This document shows, piece after piece, positions 1 through 5,921 of a stretch of DNA of 5,921 nt. Both the position numbers and the translations under genes were made by a program. Position 1 is the first letter of the stretch. Each line of letters opens with the position of its first letter. Source of the stretch: SAR116 cluster bacterium (GTDB lineage Bacteria; Pseudomonadota; Alphaproteobacteria; Puniceispirillales; Puniceispirillaceae). The notes beneath the pieces are model-generated. The model made no database searches. It had not been told where the DNA came from and saw only the letters and a program-made list of their open reading frames with translations. The stretch spans positions 1 through 5,921 of the forward strand of contig SHBC01000075.1 in NCBI GenBank assembly GCA_004213025.1, in the 5' to 3' direction.

Positions 1-3000
1 GACCTTTGTGACGGCAGCGATCTGGCGCCGCCGCCGATGCCGCTGTTGCGGGCCGGCATCTACTGGCCGGGGCAGCGGACGCCCGATCTGGCGACGCTGC
101 AGGCCGGCTGGCGTGAGGGCGCGCCGGTTGTGGCCATCGTCTTCTACCGCGCCTTGGTGCAGGCGGCGGATCTGGCGCCGGTTGATGCGATGATCGAGGC
201 CTGCATCGAAGCCGGCCTGAACCCGCTGCCGCTGTTCTCGGCAAGTCTCAAGGACGGCGATTCGGCGGCTGTCATTGCCGATCTGCTGCACCAGGCAAAG
301 GCGGATGTAATCCTGAACATGACCAGCTTTGCCGTATCCGACCCGTCGCGCGGTGATGATGGCATGCCGGAGATGCGGTCGGCGGGGCCGTTTGGCGCCG
401 TCGACGCGCCGGTATTCCAGCTTGTTCTGTCAGCCAGCCTGAAGGATGACTGGCGGGACTCCAGCGCCGGCCTGACGCCGCGCGATCTGGCGATGAATGT
501 GGCGCTGCCGGAACTTGACGGGCGGGTGCTGACGCGGGCTGTCGGGTTTAAGCGGCCGCCGACGCGCCATCCTGTCACCCATGCGATGACAACCGCCTAT
601 GAACCCGTTCCCGAACGTGCTGGCTTTGCGGCGCGTCTGGCGGCGAACTGGGCGCGGCTTCGCCAGACCGCGGCTGGCGATCGCAAGGTTGCGCTGATCA
701 TGGCGAATTACCCGAACCGTGATGGCAGGATCGCCAATGGTGTTGGGCTTGATACCCCGGCAAGTGTATTTGCCGCGATGCAGGCGCTTGCCGATGCCGG
801 CTACGCCGTGCGGGACATGCCGGAGGACAGCGCCGACCTGATCGCGCAGCTGAAGGCCGGCCCGACCAATGCAGGATGGCAGGGGCGGCAAAGTGAAATT
901 ACCCTGCCACTCGCCATCTATGAACAGCATTTCGCCGCCCTGCCGGCCCCGGTCCGTGAGGCCGTGATCGCGCGCTGGGGCGCGCCAACATCGGACCCGA
1001 TGTGCGATGGCGAGACCCTGCATCTGCCGCTGCGCCGCTATGGCCATGTCATGGTCGGCATTCAACCGGCGCGGGGCTATAATATCGACCCGAAATCGAC
1101 CTATCATTCGCCCGATCTCGTGCCACCGCACAATTACTTCGCCTTGTATATCTGGCTTCGCGAGGTTGGCGGCACGCATGCCGTTGTGCATTTCGGCAAG
1201 CATGGGAATCTCGAATGGCTTCCTGGCAAGGCGCTGGCCCTCAGCGAGGCGTGTTTTCCTGAAGCCGTGCTTGGCCCGATGCCGCATCTCTATCCCTTCA
1301 TCGTCAATGACCCGGGTGAGGGGGCGCAGGCCAAACGCCGCACCGCGGCGGTCATTCTCGATCACCTGACACCGCCGATGACGCAGGCCGACAGCCATGG
1401 TGTGATGGCCGAGCTGGAAGCCCAGATGGATGAATATTTCGAGGCCGCCGGCATGGACCGGGCGCGCTCTGGCGCGCTTCTCGGCGATATCCTGGACACC
1501 GCTATGCGGGCCGGAATCGCGCAGGATTGCGGTATTGATGATGCTGATGATCCGGGCGAACGATTGCTGAAGCTGGATAATTACCTGTGTGACCTGAAAG
1601 AACTGCAGATCCGCGACGGGCTGCATATCTATGGCGCCTCGCCAGAGCGTGATCTTGCTGACGGGTTGCTGACGCAGATCCTGCGCACGCCGCGCGGTGA
1701 TGGCGAGCGGACAAATGCCTCGCTGCTCCGGGCGCTGGCGCGCGATCTGGCGCTTGGCGATGCGGATGTTTTCGACCCGCTGACCTCGGAACGGGGTCTT
1801 GTCTGGGCCGGGCCGCGGCCCGACTGCCTGTCTGACCTGTCCGACAGTCCCTGGCGAAGCCATGGCGATACGGTGGAGCGTCTTGACAGGCTGGCACTGG
1901 CGCTGGTGGCCGGATCGCGCCCGCCGCCCGGCCCGGCAAGCGCCGCCATCATCGATACCGCGCTGGTTGATATTCGGGCTCGTCTTGCCGCCTGCGGCCC
2001 GCGTGAGACCGACGGCCTGATCCGCGGCCTTGCCGGCAGGTTCGTGCCTTCCGGCGCATCCGGCGCGCCAACAAGGGGCCGGCCCGAGGTTCTGCCAACC
2101 GGGCGCAATTTCTTTTCAATCGACAGCCGCGCCCTGCCAACCCCTGTGGCCTGGCGGCTGGGATGGGCGTCGGCCGAGGCGCTTCTCGACCGGCATCTGA
2201 TGGATCATGGCAACTGGCCGCGCGCCATTGTGCTGTCCGCATGGGGCACCTCGAACATGCGCACCGGTGGTGATGATCTGGCGCAGGCGCTGGCGCTGAT
2301 GGGGGTGCGGCCAAGCTGGGATGCCGCCTCGCGGCGCGTTACCGGGTTCGAGATCATCCCGCTGGACAGTCTCGACCGGCCGCGTGTCGATGTCTGCCTT
2401 CGCTGTTCTGGATTCTTCCGCGACGCCTTCCCGGCGCAGATGACGCTGTTCGACCGGGCCGTGCGCGCCGTGGCGGCGCTTGACGAGCCTGACGAGATGA
2501 ACCCGCTGGCGGCGGCATCGCGGCGGGATGCGGCGCGCTATCATGCGGACGGGCTTGACGCGGATGCGGCGGCGCGGCAGAGCACGCTGCGCATCTTCAG
2601 CGCCATGCCGGGGGCCTATGGTGCCGGGCTGCAGGCCTTGATCGATGAAAAGCTGTGGCAGGACCGCGGCGACTTTGCCGAGGCGTTTCTTGTCTGGTCG
2701 GGTTACGCCTATGGCGAGAACAGCGAGGGCGTCGCGGCGCGCGAAGTGCTGGAGACAAGGCTGGCCGCCTCGGATGCGGTGTTGCACAATCAGGACAACC
2801 GCGAGCATGATATCCTCGACAGCGATGATTACTACCAGTTTGCCGGCGGACTTTCGGCGGCGGTATCGCATCTGTCCGGGCGCGATGTGCCGATCTATCA
2901 CAATGATCATTCACTTGCCGAACGCCCGGTCATCCGCACGCTGTCCGAGGAAATCGGCCGTGTCGTGCGGGGCCGTGCGAGCAACCCGAAATGGATCGCC

Positions 3001-3300
3001 GGGGCGATGCGCCATGGCTATAGGGGGGCGTTCGAGATGGCGGCGACAGTTGATTACCTGTTTGCCTTCTCCGCCACGACAAGGCAGGTGGCCGAACACC
3101 ATTTCAGCGCGCTCTATGAGGCGTATATAGAGGATGAAGCTGTTCGTGAATTCCTGTCATCGGCGAATGAAGATGCCTACCTGGATATGCTGGACAGGTT
3201 TGACGAGGCGATCGAACGCGGCCTATGGACACCGCGTCGCAACAGCGTGCAATCTGATCTTGGCCAGCTTCGCGCCCGCACCGAGGAGACCCCGACATGA
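1..3300 (+). CDS. cobN: Cobaltochelatase large subunit CobN, 5'-partial
   Basis: CobN is the corrin-binding subunit of the cytoplasmic ATP-dependent CobNST chelatase, which inserts cobalt into hydrogenobyrinic acid a,c-diamide in the aerobic pathway. The frame is open from base 1. The ATG at 37 is internal, because residues before it (DLCDGSDLAPPP) continue the reading frame. About 1,099 residues are visible against a usual 1,250-1,280, so some 150-180 N-terminal residues are missing. CobN/Mg-chelatase H-family signatures appear in order: NYPNRDGRIANGVGLDTPAS (706-765), HFGKHGNLEWLPGK (1189-1230), YPFIVNDPGEG followed by AKRRTAAVILDHLTPP (about 1291-1377), LPTGRNFFSIDSRALPTP (about 2092-2145), WGTSNMRTGGDD (2242-2277), RCSGFFRDAFP (2401-2433), and a C-terminal NPKWIAGAMRHGYRGAFE block with RGLWTPRRNS near the end. 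The LEWLPGK and WGTSNMRTGGDD forms favour CobN over ChlH/BchH. The gene ends by an ATGA overlap with cobO. The partners cobS and cobT are not in the window. No frameshift or missing block is seen. Confidence 0.97.
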   Translation, partial: DLCDGSDLAPPPMPLLRAGIYWPGQRTPDLATLQAGWREGAPVVAIVFYRALVQAADLAPVDAMIEACIEAGLNPLPLFSASLKDGDSAAVIADLLHQAKADVILNMTSFAVSDPSRGDDGMPEMRSAGPFGAVDAPVFQLVLSASLKDDWRDSSAGLTPRDLAMNVALPELDGRVLTRAVGFKRPPTRHPVTHAMTTAYEPVPERAGFAARLAANWARLRQTAAGDRKVALIMANYPNRDGRIANGVGLDTPASVFAAMQALADAGYAVRDMPEDSADLIAQLKAGPTNAGWQGRQSEITLPLAIYEQHFAALPAPVREAVIARWGAPTSDPMCDGETLHLPLRRYGHVMVGIQPARGYNIDPKSTYHSPDLVPPHNYFALYIWLREVGGTHAVVHFGKHGNLEWLPGKALALSEACFPEAVLGPMPHLYPFIVNDPGEGAQAKRRTAAVILDHLTPPMTQADSHGVMAELEAQMDEYFEAAGMDRARSGALLGDILDTAMRAGIAQDCGIDDADDPGERLLKLDNYLCDLKELQIRDGLHIYGASPERDLADGLLTQILRTPRGDGERTNASLLRALARDLALGDADVFDPLTSERGLVWAGPRPDCLSDLSDSPWRSHGDTVERLDRLALALVAGSRPPPGPASAAIIDTALVDIRARLAACGPRETDGLIRGLAGRFVPSGASGAPTRGRPEVLPTGRNFFSIDSRALPTPVAWRLGWASAEALLDRHLMDHGNWPRAIVLSAWGTSNMRTGGDDLAQALALMGVRPSWDAASRRVTGFEIIPLDSLDRPRVDVCLRCSGFFRDAFPAQMTLFDRAVRAVAALDEPDEMNPLAAASRRDAARYHADGLDADAAARQSTLRIFSAMPGAYGAGLQALIDEKLWQDRGDFAEAFLVWSGYAYGENSEGVAAREVLETRLAASDAVLHNQDNREHDILDSDDYYQFAGGLSAAVSHLSGRDVPIYHNDHSLAERPVIRTLSEEIGRVVRGRASNPKWIAGAMRHGYRGAFEMAATVDYLFAFSATTRQVAEHHFSALYEAYIEDEAVREFLSSANEDAYLDMLDRFDEAIERGLWTPRRNSVQSDLGQLRARTEETPT
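3283..3288 (+). promoter_or_regulatory. Ribosome binding site of cobO
   Basis: GAGGAG inside the last codons of cobN, 8 bases before the ATG at 3297. It is a strong match to the anti-Shine-Dalgarno complement with good spacing. It settles the cobO start at 3297 over the internal ATG codons at 3384 and 3417. Confidence 0.8.
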
Positions 3301-3959
3301 CCGCCCCGAATGACAACACCCCCCCGTCCAATCCCACTCCGTCCAATTCCGCCCCATCCGACTCCGAACGCCACAACACCAAGATGGCGCGCAAGAAACA
3401 GGCGCGTGACAAGATCATGGCGACAAAGACCGAGGAGAAGGGCCTGATCATCGTCCATACGGGCAAGGGCAAGGGCAAATCATCGGCCGCCTTCGGAATG
3501 ATTTTCCGCTGCATCGCGCATGGCCTTCCCTGCGGCGTCGTGCAGTTCATCAAGGGCGGCATGGATACCGGTGAGCGCAACCTGATCACCGGTCATTTCG
3601 CCGAGCTGTGCGATTTCCACACCATGGGTGAGGGGTTCACCTGGGAAACGCAGGACCGTGAACGCGACATTGCCGCCGCCAGCGCCGCCTGGGACAAGGC
3701 CAAACAGATGATCCGCGATCCGCGTTATCACATGGTGCTTCTCGACGAGATCAATATCGCGCTTCGTTACGGCTATATCGAACTGGACGATGTTCTTGCC
3801 TTTCTTCGTGACGAGAAGCCGGAGATGACGCATGTCGTGCTGACAGGCCGCAATGCCGCCGAGGCATTGATCGATGCTGCCGACCTTGTGACCGAGATGA
3901 GCCTTGTCAAACATCCCTTCAGGTCCGGAATCAAGGCGCAGATCGGCGTCGAGTTCTAA
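3297..3959 (+). CDS. cobO: Cob(I)yrinic acid a,c-diamide adenosyltransferase CobO
   Basis: CobO (CobA/BtuR family, cytoplasmic) transfers the 5'-deoxyadenosyl group of ATP to the reduced cobalt of cobyrinic acid a,c-diamide, the step after cobalt insertion and reduction. The protein is 220 residues, close to the usual 200-215. The P-loop is GKGKGKS at residues 56-62, the short GxxxGK[ST] form characteristic of this family. A Walker-B-like strand VLLDEIN lies at 147-153, with ALRYGY just after. Other family landmarks are KMARKKQARDKIMATKT (29-45), VVQFIKGG (81-88), MGEGFTWETQD (110-120), HVVLTGRNA (179-187) and the terminal HPFRSGIKAQIGVEF. The first 25 or so residues are a Pro/Ser/Asn/Thr-rich, probably disordered tail made of degenerate repeats. 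The start at 3297 overlaps the cobN stop as ATGA and has a good ribosome binding site, which suggests translational coupling. cobQ follows after 15 bases. Confidence 0.97.
   Translation: MTAPNDNTPPSNPTPSNSAPSDSERHNTKMARKKQARDKIMATKTEEKGLIIVHTGKGKGKSSAAFGMIFRCIAHGLPCGVVQFIKGGMDTGERNLITGHFAELCDFHTMGEGFTWETQDRERDIAAASAAWDKAKQMIRDPRYHMVLLDEINIALRYGYIELDDVLAFLRDEKPEMTHVVLTGRNAAEALIDAADLVTEMSLVKHPFRSGIKAQIGVEF
3324..3368 (+). repeat. Three degenerate 15-bp tandem repeats in the cobO 5' end
   Basis: Three consecutive in-frame 15-base units, CCGTCCAATCCCACT (3324-3338), CCGTCCAATTCCGCC (3339-3353) and CCATCCGACTCCGAA (3354-3368), encode PSNPT, PSNSA and PSDSE. Units one and two share their first nine bases and positions 11-12; unit three is more diverged. 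A run of seven C (3319-3325) abuts the first unit. The repeats encode the non-conserved N-terminal tail of CobO, ahead of the first conserved family block. Confidence 0.65.
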
Positions 3960-3962
3960 AGG
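3958..3962 (+). promoter_or_regulatory. Probable ribosome binding site of cobQ
   Basis: AAAGG overlaps the TAA stop of cobO and lies 12 bases before the ATG at 3975. It is a modest Shine-Dalgarno match at somewhat long spacing. No comparable purine stretch precedes the in-frame ATG codons at 3990 or 4005, so it favours the first ATG. The placement would couple cobQ initiation to ribosomes ending cobO. Confidence 0.45.
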
Positions 3963-3963
3963 C

Positions 3964-4017
3964 CACCCCGAATCATGCCTCCAGCTATTATGCCCCCAGC
4001 TATCATGATTCAGGGTG
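3964..4017 (+). repeat. Imperfect inverted repeat around the cobQ start
   Basis: The left arm CACCCCGAATCATG (3964-3977) and right arm CATGATTCAGGGTG (4004-4017) pair as 13 base pairs with a single C/A mismatch (3969/4012). The inner eight pairs are perfect, GAATCATG with CATGATTC. The loop is 26 bases (3978-4003). In the mRNA the first and third candidate ATG codons of cobQ (3975, 4005) would lie in the stem and the second (3990) in the loop. No U-run follows, so it does not look like a terminator. A regulatory role is inference only. Confidence 0.55.
3975..4004 (+). repeat. Tandem 15-bp duplication at the cobQ start codon
   Basis: ATGCCTCCAGCTATT (3975-3989) is followed directly by ATGCCCCCAGCTATC (3990-4004), identical at 13 of 15 positions, and then by a further ATG at 4005. 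The translation is [11 protein letters not shown], giving three in-frame ATG codons 15 bases apart. CobQ proteins normally start only a few residues before the MIQG segment, so one copy would be enough for a typical N-terminus. Confidence 0.85.
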
Positions 4018-5471
4018 CCGGCTCGAATGTCGGCAAGTCGGTGCTTGTCGCCGGGCTGTGCCGCCATTTCGCCAATGCCGGCCTGTCGGTGCGCCCGTTC
4101 AAACCGCAGAACATGTCGAACAACGCCGCTGTTACGGCTGATGGCGGCGAGATCGGCCGCGCTCAGGCGATGCAGGCGCTGGCCTGCCGGACGCCGACAA
4201 GCGTCCATATGAACCCGGTATTGTTGAAGCCTGAAACCGAGACCGGCTCGCAGGTCATCGTTCAGGGACAGCGTTTCGGCAGTATGCGCGCGCGTGAATA
4301 TGGCACACACAAGGCAGAGCTTCTGCCGCGTGTCCTTGACAGTTTTGACAAGGTCGGGCGCGATGCCGATCTGGTGATTGTCGAGGGCGCGGGAAGCCCG
4401 GCCGAGGTCAACCTTCGCGCCGGTGACATTGCCAATATGGGATTTGCCGCCGCCGCCGACATTCCGGTGGTGATTGCCGGCGATATCGACCGCGGCGGTG
4501 TAATCGCCAGCCTTGTCGGCACCGGTGCGGTTCTCGACCCGGCCGACCGGGACCTGATTCGCGGTTTTCTGATCAACAAGTTTCGTGGCGATACCTCGCT
4601 GTTCGCCGAAGGCATGACTATGATTGAGGCGGCGACCGGTTGGACCGGCCTCGGCATTCTGCCCTGGTTCGCGCCGGCCAGGTTCCTGCCGGCCGAGGAT
4701 ATCCTCGACATTGCCGGCAAGGCCGGCGTCTCGCATGAGGACGCGCCTGTTCATATCGCGGTGCCGGTGCTGCGCCGGATTGCCAATTTCGACGATCTCG
4801 ACCCGCTGGCAGGCGAGGCGGATGTGCGGCTGACACTTGTCGAGGCGGGCCAGCCAATCCCCGGCGATTGTGACATGGTCCTGCTGCCGGGGTCGAAATC
4901 AACCATCGCCGATCTGGGGTTTCTTCGCGAACAGGGCTGGGACATCGATATCGCGGCGCATCTGCGGCGCGGCGGCATGGTGATGGGGCTGTGCGGCGGT
5001 TATCAGATGCTGGGCCGGTCCGTTGACGATCCGCAGGGGATAGAGGGGGCCGCTGGCGCCACCACCGGCCTTGGCCATCTTGCCGTGGACACCGTGCTGG
5101 CGGCGGACAAGACACTGGCCCGTGTGACGGCCCACGCGCCGATCTTTGATGCCACCGTGACCGGTTACGAAATTCATATGGGGCGTACCGATGGCGCGGA
5201 TTGCGCGAGGCCGCTGCTGGACATTGACGGGCGACCGGATGGCGCGGTTTCGGCGGACGGGCTTGTCATCGGAACCTATGTCCACGGCATCTTCGCCGAT
5301 GACGGGTTCCGGCGCGCCTTTCTTGCCGATCTGGCGGCGCGTCGCGGGCGGTCTGGCCGCTTTGGCGAGGTTGGTTTTGCCGGCCGTGTCGATGCGGTTC
5401 TTGACGAGCTTGCCGCGCATATGGCGGCGAATCTGGACCTTGATGCCTTTGCCGAAATCGCCGGACTCTAG
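3975..5471 (+). CDS. cobQ: Adenosylcobyric acid synthase CobQ (glutamine-hydrolysing)
   Basis: CobQ (CbiP in the anaerobic nomenclature) uses glutamine and ATP to amidate the b, d, e and g side chains of adenosylcobyrinic acid a,c-diamide, giving adenosylcobyric acid in the cytoplasm. The 498-residue length is normal for the family (about 480-510). The N-terminal synthetase domain has the P-loop-like GAGSNVGKS (14-22), KPQNMSNNA (43-51), MNPVLLKPE (79-87), [14 protein letters not shown] (134-147), DIANMGFA (151-158) and GDIDRGG (169-175). The C-terminal class I amidotransferase-like domain starts near residue 258 and has LLPGSKST (303-310), the nucleophile Cys340 in [10 protein letters not shown] (338-347), YEIHMGRT (398-405) and His437 in YVHGIF (435-440). 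The start is ambiguous between the ATG codons at 3975, 3990 and 4005. The first is chosen because AAAGG lies 12 bases upstream, but 3990 would also give a normal-length protein. The gene lies 15 bases after cobO, and its TAG overlaps the stop of convergent cbiB. Confidence 0.97.
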   Translation: MPPAIMPPAIMIQGAGSNVGKSVLVAGLCRHFANAGLSVRPFKPQNMSNNAAVTADGGEIGRAQAMQALACRTPTSVHMNPVLLKPETETGSQVIVQGQRFGSMRAREYGTHKAELLPRVLDSFDKVGRDADLVIVEGAGSPAEVNLRAGDIANMGFAAAADIPVVIAGDIDRGGVIASLVGTGAVLDPADRDLIRGFLINKFRGDTSLFAEGMTMIEAATGWTGLGILPWFAPARFLPAEDILDIAGKAGVSHEDAPVHIAVPVLRRIANFDDLDPLAGEADVRLTLVEAGQPIPGDCDMVLLPGSKSTIADLGFLREQGWDIDIAAHLRRGGMVMGLCGGYQMLGRSVDDPQGIEGAAGATTGLGHLAVDTVLAADKTLARVTAHAPIFDATVTGYEIHMGRTDGADCARPLLDIDGRPDGAVSADGLVIGTYVHGIFADDGFRRAFLADLAARRGRSGRFGEVGFAGRVDAVLDELAAHMAANLDLDAFAEIAGL

Positions 5472-5920
5472 AAACCCAAGGCCAATGACAGCATCAGCAT
5501 CGCAAACAGGATCTGCGCTGCAATCAGTCTTCGCAGCGCGCGCAGGATCGCCCCGCCATCGGCCTCGGCGCCGCCCTCATTGAACGTGCGGGCCTGGCGC
5601 ACCCGGTTGCCATAGCGGCGCGGTCCGGCCAGCCAGACATCCAACGCCCCGGCCATCGCCGCCTCGGGCCAGCCGGCATTTGGCGAGGCGTGATGACGGC
5701 CATCCCTTATCATCGCCCGCAGCGCCGCGATACCGCGTCCACGCAGCGCGGCAGCACCGCAGATCAATAAGGCCGTTAGCCGTGCGGGCACGATATTCAG
5801 CGCGTCATCAAGCCGTGCCGCCGCACAGCCAAAGGCAAAATGGCGGGCATTGCGATAGCCGATCATGCTGTCTGCCGTATTGACAAGCTTATAGACAAAC
5901 AATCCTGGCAGTCCGGCGAC
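5468..5920 (-). CDS. cbiB: Adenosylcobinamide-phosphate synthase CbiB/CobD, C-terminal part (gene runs off the right edge)
   Basis: CbiB (CobD in the aerobic nomenclature) is an integral membrane protein that joins aminopropanol or its phosphate to adenosylcobyric acid, the step after CobQ. About 150 C-terminal residues are visible out of a usual 300-330. The frame stays open to the window edge, beginning [19 protein letters not shown], so the TTG at 5900-5902 is an internal Leu codon and not a start. Family motifs in order are [14 protein letters not shown], then [17 protein letters not shown], then [20 protein letters not shown] and LAGPRRYGN. Hydrophobic stretches include the segment around [10 protein letters not shown] and a C-terminal membrane helix, [19 protein letters not shown], ending at the stop. 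The gene is convergent with cobQ, and both stop codons fall within the same CTAG. The symbol cobD is also used for an unrelated decarboxylase in Salmonella, so cbiB is the less ambiguous name. Confidence 0.95.
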   Translation of the reverse strand, partial: VAGLPGLFVYKLVNTADSMIGYRNARHFAFGCAAARLDDALNIVPARLTALLICGAAALRGRGIAALRAMIRDGRHHASPNAGWPEAAMAGALDVWLAGPRRYGNRVRQARTFNEGGAEADGGAILRALRRLIAAQILFAMLMLSLALGF

Positions 5921-5921
5921 A

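Noticed and set aside
37..39. ATG at 37 as the cobN start
   Set aside because: The frame is open to base 1 and the preceding residues read as CobN. The protein from 37 would be well over 150 residues short of the family length, so the true start is outside the window.
430..1863. Long minus-strand open frame (477 codons) opposite cobN
   Set aside because: It lies wholly antisense to conserved CobN sequence. Its translation is rich in Arg, Gln and His with no recognisable domain, as expected for an antisense frame of GC-rich coding DNA.
2116..2910. Minus-strand open frame (264 codons) opposite the cobN 3' half
   Set aside because: Low-complexity Arg-rich translation antisense to the most conserved part of CobN, with no independent support.
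3964..4017. The inverted repeat as a rho-independent terminator of cobO
   Set aside because: The loop is 26 bases, no T-run follows the right arm, and the structure includes the start of cobQ.
3480..4754. Long minus-strand open frame (424 codons) opposite cobO and cobQ
   Set aside because: It spans two well-supported plus-strand genes and their junction, and no family motif is visible. It is a shadow frame.
5438..5500. Bidirectional terminator between cobQ and cbiB
   Set aside because: Only weak complementarity of about five pairs (GCCTT with AAGGC) is visible around the shared stop, with no T-run on either strand.
5900..5902. TTG as the start of the minus-strand gene
   Set aside because: The frame continues upstream to the window edge with residues that match CbiB (GLPG before the [13 protein letters not shown] segment), so the codon is an internal Leu.
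1..5921. Cobalamin riboswitch, tRNA, CRISPR array or insertion sequence
   Set aside because: There is no intergenic space large enough in the window (the only gap is 15 bases), no B12-box-like leader, no spaced direct repeats and no transposase-like sequence.

Overview
The window is a piece of a late cobalamin (vitamin B12) biosynthesis locus of the aerobic, late-cobalt-insertion type. The proteins read as alphaproteobacterial: the CobN and CobO motifs and the cobN-cobO-cobQ order are typical of that class. The DNA is GC-rich (roughly 60-65% by eye), with strong G/C preference at third codon positions. I cannot place it at genus level. Coding density is almost complete, and there is no gene-free stretch over 300 bases.

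Layout: (1) 1-3300, plus strand, is cobN, the large subunit of cobaltochelatase. It is open at the left edge, so its N-terminus lies outside the window. (2) 3297-3959, plus strand, is cobO, the corrinoid adenosyltransferase, coupled to cobN by an ATGA overlap and preceded by a good ribosome binding site. (3) 3975-5471, plus strand, is cobQ, adenosylcobyric acid synthase. It follows after 15 bases and begins with a duplicated 15-base unit inside an imperfect inverted repeat. (4) 5468-5920, minus strand, is the C-terminal half of cbiB (called cobD in the aerobic nomenclature), adenosylcobinamide-phosphate synthase. It converges on cobQ and is open at the right edge. The two genes end on the same palindromic CTAG.

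The four products act in near-consecutive steps. CobN (with CobS and CobT, not present here) inserts cobalt into hydrogenobyrinic acid a,c-diamide. After reduction of the cobalt (the reductase gene is not here), CobO adenosylates the product. CobQ then amidates four side chains, and CbiB attaches the aminopropanol arm. The three plus-strand genes follow pathway order and look like one transcription unit.

I found no undescribed gene system, no mobile element, no CRISPR array, no RNA gene and no riboswitch. The least ordinary feature is the cobO/cobQ junction, where a tandem 15-bp duplication supplies three in-frame ATG codons and a 13-bp stem with one mismatch brackets them.
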